Shown here: positions 55,133-64,000 of the stretch, one piece after another | How the letters are laid out: the number at the start of each line of letters is the position of its first letter | Position numbering within the stretch: position 1 is the stretch's first letter | From: Halotia branconii CENA392 | Lineage (GTDB): Bacteria; Cyanobacteriota; Cyanobacteriia; Cyanobacteriales; Nostocaceae | Length of the DNA stretch: 64,000 bases | Direction: 5' to 3' | Assembly: GCF_029953635.1 (NCBI RefSeq) | Contig: NZ_CP124543.1 | Span: 909,455 to 973,454 of the forward strand | Translations under genes and position numbers: made by a program | The notes under the pieces: generated by a model | What the model was told of the DNA's origin: nothing | The model's input: only the letters and a program-made list of their open reading frames with translations | The model's database searches: none

Positions 55133-55771
55133 ATGTTAATCGATATTTTTCATGATACCGTTTGCCCTTGGTGTCGAATTGGGAAAAAGCATCTTTTTGA
55201 TGCATTAGCACAATGGCAATCAGAAGCAGTAAAAATTAACTGGCATCCTTTTCTTCTCGATGATAGCGTTCCTGCTTGTGGGTATGAATTTCGTAGCTTT
55301 ATGCAAAGAAGAAAAGGTATTGGAGTCAAAGAACTCCGGTATATGTTTGACTATGCACAACGAGCCGGAGAGGCTGCTGGAGTTAAGTTAGCTTTTGAGA
55401 AAGTCCGTTTGGCTGTTAATACTAAACTTTCTCATCGATTAATTGCTTTAGCACCAATAAATCTTAAAAATGATGTTGTGGAAGCAATTTATCAAGCTTA
55501 TTTTGAAGATGGTTTGAATATTGGAGATATTCATGTTTTAGTTGCCATTGGTACAGCCTATAAAATGGATGCTGTGGAATTACGATCGCAGTTAAACAAT
55601 GATACTAAAATTCAGGCAATTGTAGCTGAATCAAACTTAGTGCGATCGCATGGTATTACTAGTGTGCCATTCTTCATAATCAACAACAAAATCAAAATAA
55701 GTGGTTCTCACTCTGTTGAGGGTTTTCTCCAAGCTTTAAATAGTGCTGCACTTCAGGATATAACCAGATGA
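55133..55771 (+). CDS. dsbA: DsbA/FrnE-type thiol oxidoreductase
   Basis: A 212-residue DsbA-fold protein: IDIFHDTVCPWCRIGKKHLFDAL with the C-P-W-C active site, an inserted helical domain, and the cis-Pro region HGITSVPFFIINNKIKISGSH. There is no signal peptide, so it is likely cytosolic like FrnE, in contrast with periplasmic DsbA. Known in the scytonemin cluster; role unproved. Its end overlaps eboD by 4 bases (ATGA). Confidence 0.92.
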   Translation: MLIDIFHDTVCPWCRIGKKHLFDALAQWQSEAVKINWHPFLLDDSVPACGYEFRSFMQRRKGIGVKELRYMFDYAQRAGEAAGVKLAFEKVRLAVNTKLSHRLIALAPINLKNDVVEAIYQAYFEDGLNIGDIHVLVAIGTAYKMDAVELRSQLNNDTKIQAIVAESNLVRSHGITSVPFFIINNKIKISGSHSVEGFLQALNSAALQDITR

Positions 55772-56943
55772 TATTAGACATCAGACAAAAACAAACATTT
55801 AATCTCAAACCAATTTATCAACGTGTTGCAGTTAGTTTCAACTATGAAGTTTGCTTTACTCATAATCTATTTGAGTTGAAAAATCCCACATTGGCACAAG
55901 TAATTACAGCCGATGGAGAGCGAAAGCCAAAAAAGGTATTAGCAATAGTCGATGCAGGGTTGTTAACGTTTTGTCCTGATTTAATCAAACAATTAACAGC
56001 TTATAGCAAGTTTTATGCAGAAGTACTCACACTGCCTATAGAACCAATCATAGTTCCAGGTGGTGAGGCTGCGAAAAATGATCCCAATTTGGTAGAACAA
56101 ATCCATCAACAAATTGAAACCGTTGGATTATGTCGCCACTCTTATATATTGGCGATTGGTGGCGGGGCTGTATTAGATTTGGTAGGATATGCAGCCGCAA
56201 CTGCTCATCGAGGGATTCGTCTGATTCGAGTTCCGACGACAGTGTTAGCACAAAATGATTCCGGGGTGGGAGTCAAAAATGGTATTAATGCCTATGGTAA
56301 AAAGAATTTTCTTGGTACATTTGCCCCACCTTATGCAGTAATTAATGATTTTAGCTTCTTGACAACTCTCAGCGATCGCGATTGGCGTTCTGGGATTGCA
56401 GAGGCGTTGAAAGTAGCGCTCATTAAGGATGCTAGCTTTTTTGATTTTATTCACAGCCATAGCGCCGCCCTTGTGCGTCGAGATATGGATGTGATGCAAC
56501 AAGTGATTTATCGTTGCGCCCAACTACATCTAGAACATATCGCTAATAGTGGCGATGCTTTTGAAATGGGTTCGTCCCGTCCCTTGGATTTTGGCCATTG
56601 GGCGGCGCATAAATTAGAGCATTTGACGAATTATAGTTTACGTCATGGCGAAGCAGTGGCGATCGGCATTGCTTTGGATAGTACTTATTCTTATCTTTTA
56701 GGGCTACTTGATGGCTCGGAGTGGCGACAAATATTGCATACGCTGTCAGTGTTGGGTTTTACTTTGTATTTGCCAGAGTTGGCAGATTTTCAGAAAGTGT
56801 TTGAGGGGTTATCTGAGTTTCAAGAGCATTTGGGGGGTGAGTTAACTTTGACGTTGTTGGAGGGTGTTGGGAAGGGTGTTGAGGTGCATGAGGTGGATTT
56901 GAGTTTGTATGGGGAAGCTATTTTGTTGTTGGGGAGCGAATGA
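55768..56943 (+). CDS. eboD: EboD, 3-dehydroquinate-synthase-like protein
   Basis: A 391-residue sugar-phosphate cyclase superfamily member. NAD-binding region AIGGGAVLDLVGYAAATAHRG, LIRVPTTVLAQNDSGVGVKNGINAYGKKNFLG, metal ligands Glu in SGIAEALKVALIKD, His in DFGHWAAHKLE and His in LRHGEAVAIGIALD. The wording TVLAQNDSGVGVKNG differs from AroB (TTLLAQVDASVGGKTG) and is that of EboD. In N. punctiforme the gene in this position was annotated aroB, and the separate ebo operon there is said to lack eboD. So this one may serve both names. The overlap with dsbA and the eboE gene 99 bases downstream place it with ebo. Confidence 0.88.
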   Translation: MILDIRQKQTFNLKPIYQRVAVSFNYEVCFTHNLFELKNPTLAQVITADGERKPKKVLAIVDAGLLTFCPDLIKQLTAYSKFYAEVLTLPIEPIIVPGGEAAKNDPNLVEQIHQQIETVGLCRHSYILAIGGGAVLDLVGYAAATAHRGIRLIRVPTTVLAQNDSGVGVKNGINAYGKKNFLGTFAPPYAVINDFSFLTTLSDRDWRSGIAEALKVALIKDASFFDFIHSHSAALVRRDMDVMQQVIYRCAQLHLEHIANSGDAFEMGSSRPLDFGHWAAHKLEHLTNYSLRHGEAVAIGIALDSTYSYLLGLLDGSEWRQILHTLSVLGFTLYLPELADFQKVFEGLSEFQEHLGGELTLTLLEGVGKGVEVHEVDLSLYGEAILLLGSE

Positions 56944-57041
56944 TTTATCTCACGCAAAGGCGCAAAGAAGCAAAGAAGATAGTTTTCTTCGTGTCTTAGT
57001 GTCTTTGTGGTTAAAAAAATATCAAATTAAAGTGGGTAAAT

Positions 57042-58286
57042 ATGAAGGTTGGAATTAATAATAATTTTCATTTGACTTATTGTACTAATATTCATCCTGG
57101 GGAAGAGTGGGAACAAGTTTTTACTAATTTAAAGCAGTATATTCCACCTCTTAAAGCACGATTAGCAGCAAGGAAGTCTTTCGGGATTGGGTTACGTTTA
57201 GCGGAAGTAGCAGCTAGGGAGTTGTTAGAGGGAAATGCTTTAGGTGAGTTGCAATTGTGGTTGCAGGAAGAAGATTTATATGTGTTTACTTTGAATGGTT
57301 TTCCCTATGGACGATTTCATCGGGAAGTGGTGAAAGACCAAGTTTATGCGCCGGATTGGTCACAGCAGGAGCGATTGGATTACACTTTACAATTAACCAA
57401 TATTTTGGCGGCGTTATTACCAAATGAAACTGAAGGTAGTATTTCTACATTGCCGTTATCTTATAAACCTTGGTACAAGGGTAATCAACTTGTTCAAGCA
57501 TACGTTATGGATAGCTCTAGTCTCCACATAGCGCAGGTTGTGGCTCGGATGATTTATATTTATGCTGAACAAGGAAAACTCCTACACCTGGATTTGGAAC
57601 CTGAACCAGATGGATTAATTGAAAATGCTGCCGAAGTCATTGATTATTTCCAAATGCATTTATTACCTATTGGTGGGGCTTATTTAGCAAAACATTTAGG
57701 GATTTCGCAAGTCGCCGCTGAAAATCATTTATTAAACCATGTGCGTGTTTGTTACGACACTTGTCATTTCGCTGTTGAATATGAAAATCCTGTTGCAGTT
57801 TTTCAACAATTTCAAGCAGCGGGGATTCAAGTTGGTAAAATTCAAATTAGTGCTGCATTGCAGGTGAAAATACCAGAAAATGCTGAACAACGCCATCAGC
57901 TAACAGAACGATTAAATCCTTTTGCAGAATCAACATATTTACATCAAGTAATTGCTCGTGATATATATGGGCGATCGCGTCATTATTCAGACTTAGAAAC
58001 TGCTTTACCCAACCTCAAAAATACCATAGATCGTGAGTGGCGGATTCACTTTCATGTTCCGCTATTTATCCGCGATTACCCACTATTGCAGTCTACCCAA
58101 GATGACATTATTACCGTATTGAATCTCCTCAAAAATCGTCAAACTTGCACTCATCTAGAAATTGAAACTTACACCTGGGAAGTCTTACCAGAAGACATGA
58201 AACTCGATTTATCAGCATCAATAAAACGCGAGTACGAATGGGTGCTATCAAAATTGTTAACAAAATCCTTAGTCACTAGTAACTAA
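57042..58286 (+). CDS. eboE: EboE, xylose-isomerase-like TIM-barrel protein
   Basis: A 414-residue protein of the xylose isomerase-like TIM-barrel superfamily. Seen: FHLTYCTNIHPGEEW, FTLNGFPYGRFHREVVKDQVYAPDW, LHLDLEPEPDGLIE, VRVCYDTCHFAVEYENP (metal-binding Asp/His), VGKIQISAALQVK, FHVPLFIRDYPLLQST and LEIETYTWEVLP (Glu). All are typical of EboE. It likely binds a divalent metal; the reaction is unknown. In N. punctiforme loss of ebo genes leaves the monomer in the cytoplasm. Followed by eboF after 149 bases that contain dispersed repeats. Confidence 0.93.
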   Translation: MKVGINNNFHLTYCTNIHPGEEWEQVFTNLKQYIPPLKARLAARKSFGIGLRLAEVAARELLEGNALGELQLWLQEEDLYVFTLNGFPYGRFHREVVKDQVYAPDWSQQERLDYTLQLTNILAALLPNETEGSISTLPLSYKPWYKGNQLVQAYVMDSSSLHIAQVVARMIYIYAEQGKLLHLDLEPEPDGLIENAAEVIDYFQMHLLPIGGAYLAKHLGISQVAAENHLLNHVRVCYDTCHFAVEYENPVAVFQQFQAAGIQVGKIQISAALQVKIPENAEQRHQLTERLNPFAESTYLHQVIARDIYGRSRHYSDLETALPNLKNTIDREWRIHFHVPLFIRDYPLLQSTQDDIITVLNLLKNRQTCTHLEIETYTWEVLPEDMKLDLSASIKREYEWVLSKLLTKSLVTSN

Positions 58287-58434
58287 TCACAAAAATTTTA
58301 ATTATAAAACTCTCAATTTCCCTTCTTGGCGCTCTTGGCGTTCTTGGTGAAGCAGTCCGGTCTTGGGGGTTTCCCCCATGAGGAACTGCTGAACCCGTAG
58401 GGCGGTTCGGTACGTTTTACTCTTAATTTTTTCC

Positions 58435-59814
58435 ATGCAAAAAACTGTTGTTCTCAACGTAGTCGGCTTAACACCCAGCCTTTTAAATAAACACACACCC
58501 TTCCTTTCTAGCTGGGCAAAACAAGCACAAATCGCTTCCATTACACCCGTATTACCTGCTGTTACCTGCACAGCCCAAGCAACTTATCTTACCGGAAAAT
58601 TACCCAGCGAACATGGAATTGTCGCCAATGGTTGGTACTTTCGAGACGAATGTGAAATTAAATTTTGGCGACAGTCCAATAAACTTGTCCAGACTCCCAA
58701 AGTGTGGGAAATGGCGAAAGCGTTAGATCCCAACTTTACCTGCGCCAACTTGTTTTGGTGGTACAATATGTACTCATCGGTAGACTATGCAGTTACTCCA
58801 CGACCGATGTATCCTGCCGATGGCAAGAAAATTCCTGATATTTATACGCAACCGGGGAATTTGCGATCGCAATTACAAGCCGAACTTGGTCAATTTCCTT
58901 TATTCAATTTTTGGGGGCCTAACACATCTATTCGTGCTACCCAATGGATTGCAGATGCAGCTAAGTGGATTGAAGAACGCCATAACCCCACGTTGTCATT
59001 AGTTTATTTACCCCATCTTGACTACTGCTTACAAAAATTTGGCCCTGATGTAGAGAAAGTAGCTGAAGATTTACAAGCAATTGATGCGGTTTGTAGTGAC
59101 TTGATTCAATATTACGAAAATCGCGGCGCTGAAGTTATTGTTTTATCTGAATATGGAATTACATCAGTATCGCAACCGATTCACCTCAATCGGATGTTGC
59201 GAGAACAAGGCTTACTAACAGTACGCGAAGAACTAGGACGAGAATTACTAGATGCTGGTGCAAGTAAAGCTTTTGCTGTCGCGGATCATCAACTTGCCCA
59301 TATTTATGTCAACGATCCTTTTTATATCCCCAAAGTGCGATCGCTTTTAGAAGAAACTCAGGGAGTTGCCTATATTTTAGATGATACCAAAAAATCAGCT
59401 TATGGTTTAGCTCATTCTAGATCGGGAGAATTAATCGCAGTCGCTCAACCTGATGCTTGGTTTACTTATTATTATTGGCTTGATGATCGTCGCGCCCCTG
59501 ATTTTGCCAATACTGTCGATATTCATCGCAAACCCGGTTATGATCCTGTAGAACTTTTTCTTAATTCCAAAATAAAACTTCCTCAAGTCAAAGTTGGACT
59601 CAAGCTTTTACAGAAACAGTTAGGGTTTCGCTATTTGATGGATGTCATTCCTTTAGATGCTTCTTTAGTGCGTGGTTCTCACGGTTGTTTTCCGCTTTCT
59701 CCTGCTGAGGGACCGTTATTGATTAGCAATCAAGCTCACTTGTTGGACAATGATTCAATACAAGCAAGTGATGTTTGTCAATTAATTTTGGGACATTTAA
59801 TTAAATCGGCTTAG
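58435..59814 (+). CDS. eboF: EboF, nucleotide pyrophosphatase/phosphodiesterase-type protein
   Basis: A 459-residue alkaline-phosphatase-superfamily protein. MQKTVVLNVVGLTPSLL holds the early metal-site region (with a Gly/Leu-Thr in place of the common Asp-Gly), then PAVTCTAQATYLTGKLPSEHGIVANGWYFRD (nucleophile Thr), YLPHLDYCLQKFGPD (Asp/His), and VIVLSEYGIT, SRSGELIAVAQPDAWF and GSHGCFP (His). No signal peptide is evident. Last ebo gene, followed by a strong hairpin. Note that the first metal-site Asp is not visible, so activity cannot be assumed. Confidence 0.9.
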   Translation: MQKTVVLNVVGLTPSLLNKHTPFLSSWAKQAQIASITPVLPAVTCTAQATYLTGKLPSEHGIVANGWYFRDECEIKFWRQSNKLVQTPKVWEMAKALDPNFTCANLFWWYNMYSSVDYAVTPRPMYPADGKKIPDIYTQPGNLRSQLQAELGQFPLFNFWGPNTSIRATQWIADAAKWIEERHNPTLSLVYLPHLDYCLQKFGPDVEKVAEDLQAIDAVCSDLIQYYENRGAEVIVLSEYGITSVSQPIHLNRMLREQGLLTVREELGRELLDAGASKAFAVADHQLAHIYVNDPFYIPKVRSLLEETQGVAYILDDTKKSAYGLAHSRSGELIAVAQPDAWFTYYYWLDDRRAPDFANTVDIHRKPGYDPVELFLNSKIKLPQVKVGLKLLQKQLGFRYLMDVIPLDASLVRGSHGCFPLSPAEGPLLISNQAHLLDNDSIQASDVCQLILGHLIKSA

Positions 59815-59850
59815 ATAAATATAATATTACTAAATCATTCGTGAACAACA

Positions 59851-59883
59851 AGATCCCCGACTTCTCAAAGAAGTCGGGGATCT
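59851..59883 (+). terminator. Strong hairpin after eboF
   Basis: AGATCCCCGACTTC and GAAGTCGGGGATCT form a perfect 14-bp stem with loop TCAAA, 37 bases after the eboF stop. No T-run follows, and this palindrome is a common dispersed type in Nostoc. It probably ends or attenuates the ebo transcript before trpE. The rest of the 450-base gap to 60266 is AT-rich without a gene and may have a promoter for trpE. Confidence 0.75.
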
Positions 59884-60266
59884 AAGCCTCTACAAACATT
59901 CAGTACATTGTTATTTCTTCTTTCCTATCCCCTGCCTCTACGAGTGATTCACCAAATCAAACCGGATTACTATATTTTTATCTATCCATAGGAAGAGGCG
60001 ATAATTTAAAATTATGATTTTATAAACTATCCTAAAAAAGTATCATTCAAGAACGAATAAATTGATACCTCAATCGAAAAAAATATCAGTGTGTTAGCTG
60101 CATGATGTTTAGTACAATTTCAATTAAATCAAGCAAGCAGCTTTTTTAATTAGTTAATAAAAATAGTCGGTTGAGTGACAGTAAAACCCGACAGATCACT
60201 GCTTTAACAATTTTTAATTTCTAACCTTAACTGTATTGACTAATAACTACCTCAGAGAAACTATCT

Positions 60267-62480
60267 ATGATTGTTAATTCCCATTCCTACACAACCCTTG
60301 GTGGTGTGCATGTTTCTCGCTCCACCACAGAAGTAAAGATGGAAACTGCCCTTGAAGAGATTCTTTTTTACTTAAATTCTCAGCGGGGAGGTTTATTAAA
60401 TAGTAGCTACGAATATCCAGGAAGATATAAAAGATGGGCAATTGGATTTGTCAATCCGCCACTAGAATTGACAACCAGAGAAAATACTTTTACACTGACA
60501 GCCCTGAATGATCGCGGTCAAATTCTGTTACCTTTACTGTTAAATAAACTATCTCAATCACCACAGATTGAGGATGTTAACCAAAATCAAAGCTGTATTA
60601 CAGGATTGATTAAATCTAGCCAAAAATTCTTTGCTGAAGAAGAACGCAGTCAACAACCTTCGGCATTTACAGTTGTGCGTGAAATTCTCCATATTTTCTC
60701 TAGTCATGAAGACGAACGTCTAGGATTATATGGGGCTTTTGGTTATGATTTAGTCTTTCAGTTTGAACCAATTAACCAATGTTTAGAACGTCCGAAAGAT
60801 CAGCATGATTTATTACTTTATCTACCCGATGAATTAATAGTTGTTGACTACTATCAACAACGGGCATTTTGTCTACGATATGAATTTGAAACAGAGTATG
60901 GCAGTACTAATAATTTACCTAGAACAGGTGAATCGATAGATTATCGCGGTAAACATTTAGTTCCGAGCAAAACTGCTGATCACGAAGTAGGCGAGTATGC
61001 CAAACAGCAAGTTGAAACTGCTCTCGATTATTTCCGTCGAGGAGATTTATTTGAAGTAGTTCCGAGTCAAAGTTTTTTTGCAGCTTGTGAAGAAGAACCC
61101 AGCAAATTATTTGAAACTTTAAAACAAATTAATCCTAGCCCTTATGGATTTATTTTTAACTTAGGTGGAGAATACCTCATTGGTGCATCGCCAGAAATGT
61201 TTGTGCGAGTTGAGGGTAAACGTGTAGAAACTTGTCCGATAAGTGGCACCATAATTCGTGGACAAGATGCCATTGATGATGCTGTGCAGATTCGTCAGTT
61301 ACTCAATTCACACAAAGATGAAGCTGAGTTGACTATGTGTACAGACGTTGATCGCAATGATAAATCTCGGATTTGTGAACCAGGTTCAGTACAAGTAATT
61401 GGTCGTCGCCAAATCGAATTATACAGTCATTTGATCCATACAGTAGATCATGTCGAAGGTATATTGCGATCGCAATTTGACGCTTTAGACGCGTTTCTCA
61501 GTCATACTTGGGCAGTGACAGTTACTGGCGCACCAAAAAGAGCTGCTATAGAATTTATCGAACAGCACGAACGTAGCGCCCGACGGTGGTATGGTGGAGC
61601 AGTTGGCTATTTAAACTTCAACGGCAACTTAAATACTGGCTTAATCTTGCGGACAATTCGTTTAAAAGATGCGATCGCCGAAGTACGAGTTGGTGCTACA
61701 GTCCTTTATGATTCCATACCCCAAGCCGAAGAACAAGAAACTATTACCAAAGCTGCGGCTTTATTTGAGACGATTCGTCGTGTGAAGCAGACAGGTGAGA
61801 AAACAGGCGATCGCACTCCTATACAATTGAGTCAAAGTGTACCCAATGTAGAATCTGGTAAACGTGTCTTACTAATAGATCACGAAGATTCTTTTGTACA
61901 TACACTAGCCAACTACATCCGCCAAACAGGTGCAAGTGTCAAAACCTTACGTCATGGCTTCTGCGAGTCACTGTTCGATACAGAACGCCCCGATTTAGTT
62001 GTCTTATCTCCTGGCCCTGGTAGACCGAGTGATTTTCGAGTTCCAGAGATGGTTCACGCTTGTATCCGTCGCCAAATTCCCATTTTCGGAGTTTGTTTAG
62101 GACTGCAAGGCATCGTCGAGGCCTTCGGCGGACAACTTGGAGTTCTCAATTATCCCCAACATGGTAAATCATCGCGGATTTTCGTTACCGATTCCGATTC
62201 TGTTCTTTTTCAGGGCTTACCAGAATCTTTTACAGTTGGTAGATACCACTCATTGTTTGCCATTGCCCAACAGCTACCAAGAGAACTTAACATCACAGCA
62301 ATTTCTAATGACGACGTAATTATGGCAATTGAACATCAGACACTGCCAATTGCTGCTGTGCAGTTTCATCCAGAATCCATCATGACCTTATCTGGAAAAG
62401 TTGGTTTGGCAATGATTCAAAATGTGGTCAGTAAATATACTTTAAGTAAAGAGTTATTGGGCATGGGACACTTGTACTGA
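60267..62480 (+). CDS. trpE: TrpE/TrpG fusion, anthranilate synthase (scytonemin paralogue)
   Basis: A 737-residue bifunctional anthranilate synthase. Residues about 60-520 are the TrpE chorismate-binding part: DYFRRGDLFEVVPSQSF, YGFIFNLGGEYLIGASPEMFVRVEG, ETCPISGTIIRGQD, TMCTDVDRNDKSRIC, SHTWAVTVTGAPKRAA, NTGLILRTI and AVGYL. Residues about 535-730 are the TrpG glutamine amidotransferase: LLIDHEDSFVHTLANYIRQTG, SPGPGRP, Cys in IFGVCLGLQGI, His/Glu in VQFHPESIM. All catalytic residues are seen. Together with trpC and trpA it forms the dedicated tryptophan branch of the scytonemin locus, extra to the housekeeping copies. Single-chain fusions of this form also occur in Rhizobium. Confidence 0.94.
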   Translation: MIVNSHSYTTLGGVHVSRSTTEVKMETALEEILFYLNSQRGGLLNSSYEYPGRYKRWAIGFVNPPLELTTRENTFTLTALNDRGQILLPLLLNKLSQSPQIEDVNQNQSCITGLIKSSQKFFAEEERSQQPSAFTVVREILHIFSSHEDERLGLYGAFGYDLVFQFEPINQCLERPKDQHDLLLYLPDELIVVDYYQQRAFCLRYEFETEYGSTNNLPRTGESIDYRGKHLVPSKTADHEVGEYAKQQVETALDYFRRGDLFEVVPSQSFFAACEEEPSKLFETLKQINPSPYGFIFNLGGEYLIGASPEMFVRVEGKRVETCPISGTIIRGQDAIDDAVQIRQLLNSHKDEAELTMCTDVDRNDKSRICEPGSVQVIGRRQIELYSHLIHTVDHVEGILRSQFDALDAFLSHTWAVTVTGAPKRAAIEFIEQHERSARRWYGGAVGYLNFNGNLNTGLILRTIRLKDAIAEVRVGATVLYDSIPQAEEQETITKAAALFETIRRVKQTGEKTGDRTPIQLSQSVPNVESGKRVLLIDHEDSFVHTLANYIRQTGASVKTLRHGFCESLFDTERPDLVVLSPGPGRPSDFRVPEMVHACIRRQIPIFGVCLGLQGIVEAFGGQLGVLNYPQHGKSSRIFVTDSDSVLFQGLPESFTVGRYHSLFAIAQQLPRELNITAISNDDVIMAIEHQTLPIAAVQFHPESIMTLSGKVGLAMIQNVVSKYTLSKELLGMGHLY

Positions 62481-62628
62481 GTTTAGCCTGAGCGCAGCCG
62501 AAGGGCGTAGTCGAAGTATGGGGCATAGGGCATACAGTTACCAATTATCAGTTTTCACTGTTCACTCCCTCTGCTCCCCCGCTCTTTCTAGCCCCCCAGT
62601 CTCTAGCCCCTAGCCCCTAGTCCCTTTT

Positions 62629-63456
62629 ATGATCAACAAAATTGCTCCTCCTAGCCATATTCTTGAAGAAATTGTGCGGCATAAAAAGCAGGAAGTCGCA
62701 CAAATGCAGCAAGCACTACCTTTGACTTCTTTGCAAAATAAGTTAAATCATGCTGCGCCTGTGCGAAATTTCTTGAGCGCTTTGCAACAAAGTTCCCACC
62801 GACCTAGCTTAATTGCCGAAGTTAAAAAAGCGTCACCGAGTCGCGGAGTGATCCGAAATGATTTTAACCCAGTAGCGATCGCCCAAGCTTACGAACGGGG
62901 TGGTGCGGCTTGTCTCTCAATTTTGACTGACGAGAAGTTTTTTCAAGGCAGTTTTGTTAATTTGCGGAGTGTGCGTCAGCAAGTTGCATTACCTTTACTG
63001 TGTAAGGAGTTCATTATTGACCCTTATCAAATTTATTTAGCACGGACAGCTGGCGCTGATGCAGTGTTATTGATTGCTGCTATTTTAAGCGATCAAGAAC
63101 TCCAAGATTTTTTGCGAGTGATTCACGATTTAGGTATGAATGCGCTGGTAGAAGTTCATACTATCGCTGAACTAGATCGGGTGCTGAAACTTGAAGATAT
63201 CCGTTTAGTAGGAATCAACAACCGTAATTTAGATAATTTTACAGTTGATTTAGCCACAACACAGTTACTTTTGGCACAGCGACACAAACAGATGCAAAGT
63301 TTGGGGATTACCGTTGTGAGTGAATCGGGATTATATACACCTGCTGATTTATCTGTTGTGGCTGAGGCTGGAGCGCGGGCGGTTTTGGTGGGAGAGTCTT
63401 TAATTAAGCAAAGCGATGTAGAACAAGCTGTGCATAATATTTTGAGCCTTGTTTAA
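62629..63456 (+). CDS. trpC: TrpC, indole-3-glycerol phosphate synthase (scytonemin paralogue)
   Basis: A 275-residue (beta/alpha)8 enzyme that turns CdRP into indole-3-glycerol phosphate. Seen: [15 protein letters not shown], catalytic Glu/Lys in [74 protein letters not shown] and [30 protein letters not shown]. All active-site residues are present. ATG start at 62629, preceded by a repeat-rich 148-base gap (TAGCCCC heptamers). Confidence 0.96.
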   Translation: MINKIAPPSHILEEIVRHKKQEVAQMQQALPLTSLQNKLNHAAPVRNFLSALQQSSHRPSLIAEVKKASPSRGVIRNDFNPVAIAQAYERGGAACLSILTDEKFFQGSFVNLRSVRQQVALPLLCKEFIIDPYQIYLARTAGADAVLLIAAILSDQELQDFLRVIHDLGMNALVEVHTIAELDRVLKLEDIRLVGINNRNLDNFTVDLATTQLLLAQRHKQMQSLGITVVSESGLYTPADLSVVAEAGARAVLVGESLIKQSDVEQAVHNILSLV

Positions 63457-63468
63457 ACCCAATTTATT

Positions 63469-63534
63469 GATGTAGGAGGTAGAAGCCTCGACGATGGAGG
63501 TCAAAGCATCAACGATGAAGCTCAAAGCCTCAAT
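63469..63534. repeat. Three degenerate 21-24-bp tandem repeats between trpC and trpA
   Basis: Units GATGTAGGAGGTAGAAGCCT..., GATGGAGGTCAAAGCATCAAC and GATGAAGCTCAAAGCCTCAAT follow each other directly (63469, 63493, 63514). They share the pattern GATG-A-G-T/C-AAAGC-TCAA. Confidence 0.8.
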
Positions 63535-63618
63535 AACAAGAAATATAGCGTGGCTATTGCTAACTGCTAATTGTTGATTATTCCAAAACTATTAACTAAT
63601 CATTAACTAATTTTCAGA

Positions 63619-64000
63619 ATGACTTCTATCTCCGATTCCTTTCAAACTTTACGCGATCGCCAACAGTGTGCTTTGATTCCCTTTATTACCGCTGGCGATC
63701 CCAACTTAGAAACTACTGCCGAAGCTTTACGCATTTTAGATCGCAATGGTGCTGATTTTATTGAGTTGGGCGTTCCTTACTCCGATCCTTTGGCAGATGG
63801 GCCAGTAATTCAAGCCGCCGCCACTCGTGCTTTGCAAAGAGGCACAAAATTAGAGCAAGTTCTCCAGATGTTGCAAACTGTGAGTCCTAGCTTGAAAGCC
63901 CCAATCATCTTATTTACTTACTACAACCCGATTTTGCACCGGGGTATCAAGACATTTTTAACCCAAATTGCCGCCGCTGGAGTGCGAGGGTTAGTAGTAC
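63619..64000 (+). CDS. trpA: TrpA, tryptophan synthase alpha chain, 5' part (runs off the window)
   Basis: The first 127 codons of Trp[58 protein letters not shown] (active-site Glu/Asp) and [12 protein letters not shown]. It cleaves indole-3-glycerol phosphate to indole. The gene continues beyond base 64000. By comparison with N. punctiforme, tyrP, trpB, trpD and aroG should follow outside the window. Confidence 0.95.
   Translation, partial: MTSISDSFQTLRDRQQCALIPFITAGDPNLETTAEALRILDRNGADFIELGVPYSDPLADGPVIQAAATRALQRGTKLEQVLQMLQTVSPSLKAPIILFTYYNPILHRGIKTFLTQIAAAGVRGLVV

Overview
The window is a piece of a heterocyst-forming cyanobacterial chromosome, most probably a Nostoc (terrestrial, commune/punctiforme-like; genus inferred). 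Supporting signs are the nif order nifB-fdxN-nifS-nifU-glbN-nifH-nifD, a nifD interrupted by a XisA-type excision element, a complete start of the scytonemin sunscreen cluster, very frequent GCGATCGC (HIP1) octamers and many heptameric tandem repeats.

Region 1 (1 to about 23,105) is the inside of a nifD element: DNA that sits in nifD in vegetative cells and is cut out by XisA during heterocyst differentiation. The recombinase gene is at 50-1468, the nifD-proximal recombination core CGGAGTAATCC is at 23,095-23,105, and the other border lies left of the window, so the element is over 23 kb. Cargo includes a single-chain methyltransferase plus putative nuclease, two Uma2-type nucleases, two paralogous PD-(D/E)XK-like proteins, a retropepsin-like pair, a dienelactone hydrolase, a TMEM175-like channel, a secreted EndoU-like RNase, a pentapeptide-repeat membrane protein and PIN and DUF433/DUF5615 toxin-antitoxin modules. 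It is also a junkyard: an IS630 has clipped the pentapeptide gene, another IS (TTTGTT target duplication) has split the DUF5615 toxin, and there are remnants of a ferredoxin, a RAYT transposase and older TA copies, and a 140-bp duplication of the element's terminal sequence.

Region 2 (23,045-30,845, minus strand) holds the nitrogenase genes nifB, fdxN, nifS, nifU, the cyanoglobin gene glbN, nifH and the 5' part of nifD. fdxN is not interrupted. glbN is bracketed by perfect 31-bp direct repeats.

Region 3 (30,846-36,050) has a long gene-free stretch, a quinone-oxidoreductase-like gene, a methyltransferase-HIT fusion lacking the central HIT histidine, and a divergent HxlR regulator/SDR pair with a duplicated operator-like sequence.

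Region 4 (36,052-64,000) is the scytonemin locus. A PAS-rich histidine kinase and an AraC-type response regulator are transcribed away from scyABCDEF across a 1.36-kb divergent region carrying an imperfect 50-bp direct repeat. After scyF come eboABC, an inserted IS4-type transposase, then a glycosyltransferase, tyrA, dsbA, eboDEF, a fused trpE/G, trpC and the start of trpA. ScyA and ScyB build the scytonemin monomer precursor from aromatic amino-acid intermediates, ScyC cyclises it, the ebo proteins are linked to export to the periplasm, the exported propeller proteins ScyD-F (all with PEP-CTERM-like tails) act outside, and the tyr/trp paralogues supply precursors. ebo is here embedded in the scy locus but split in two blocks.
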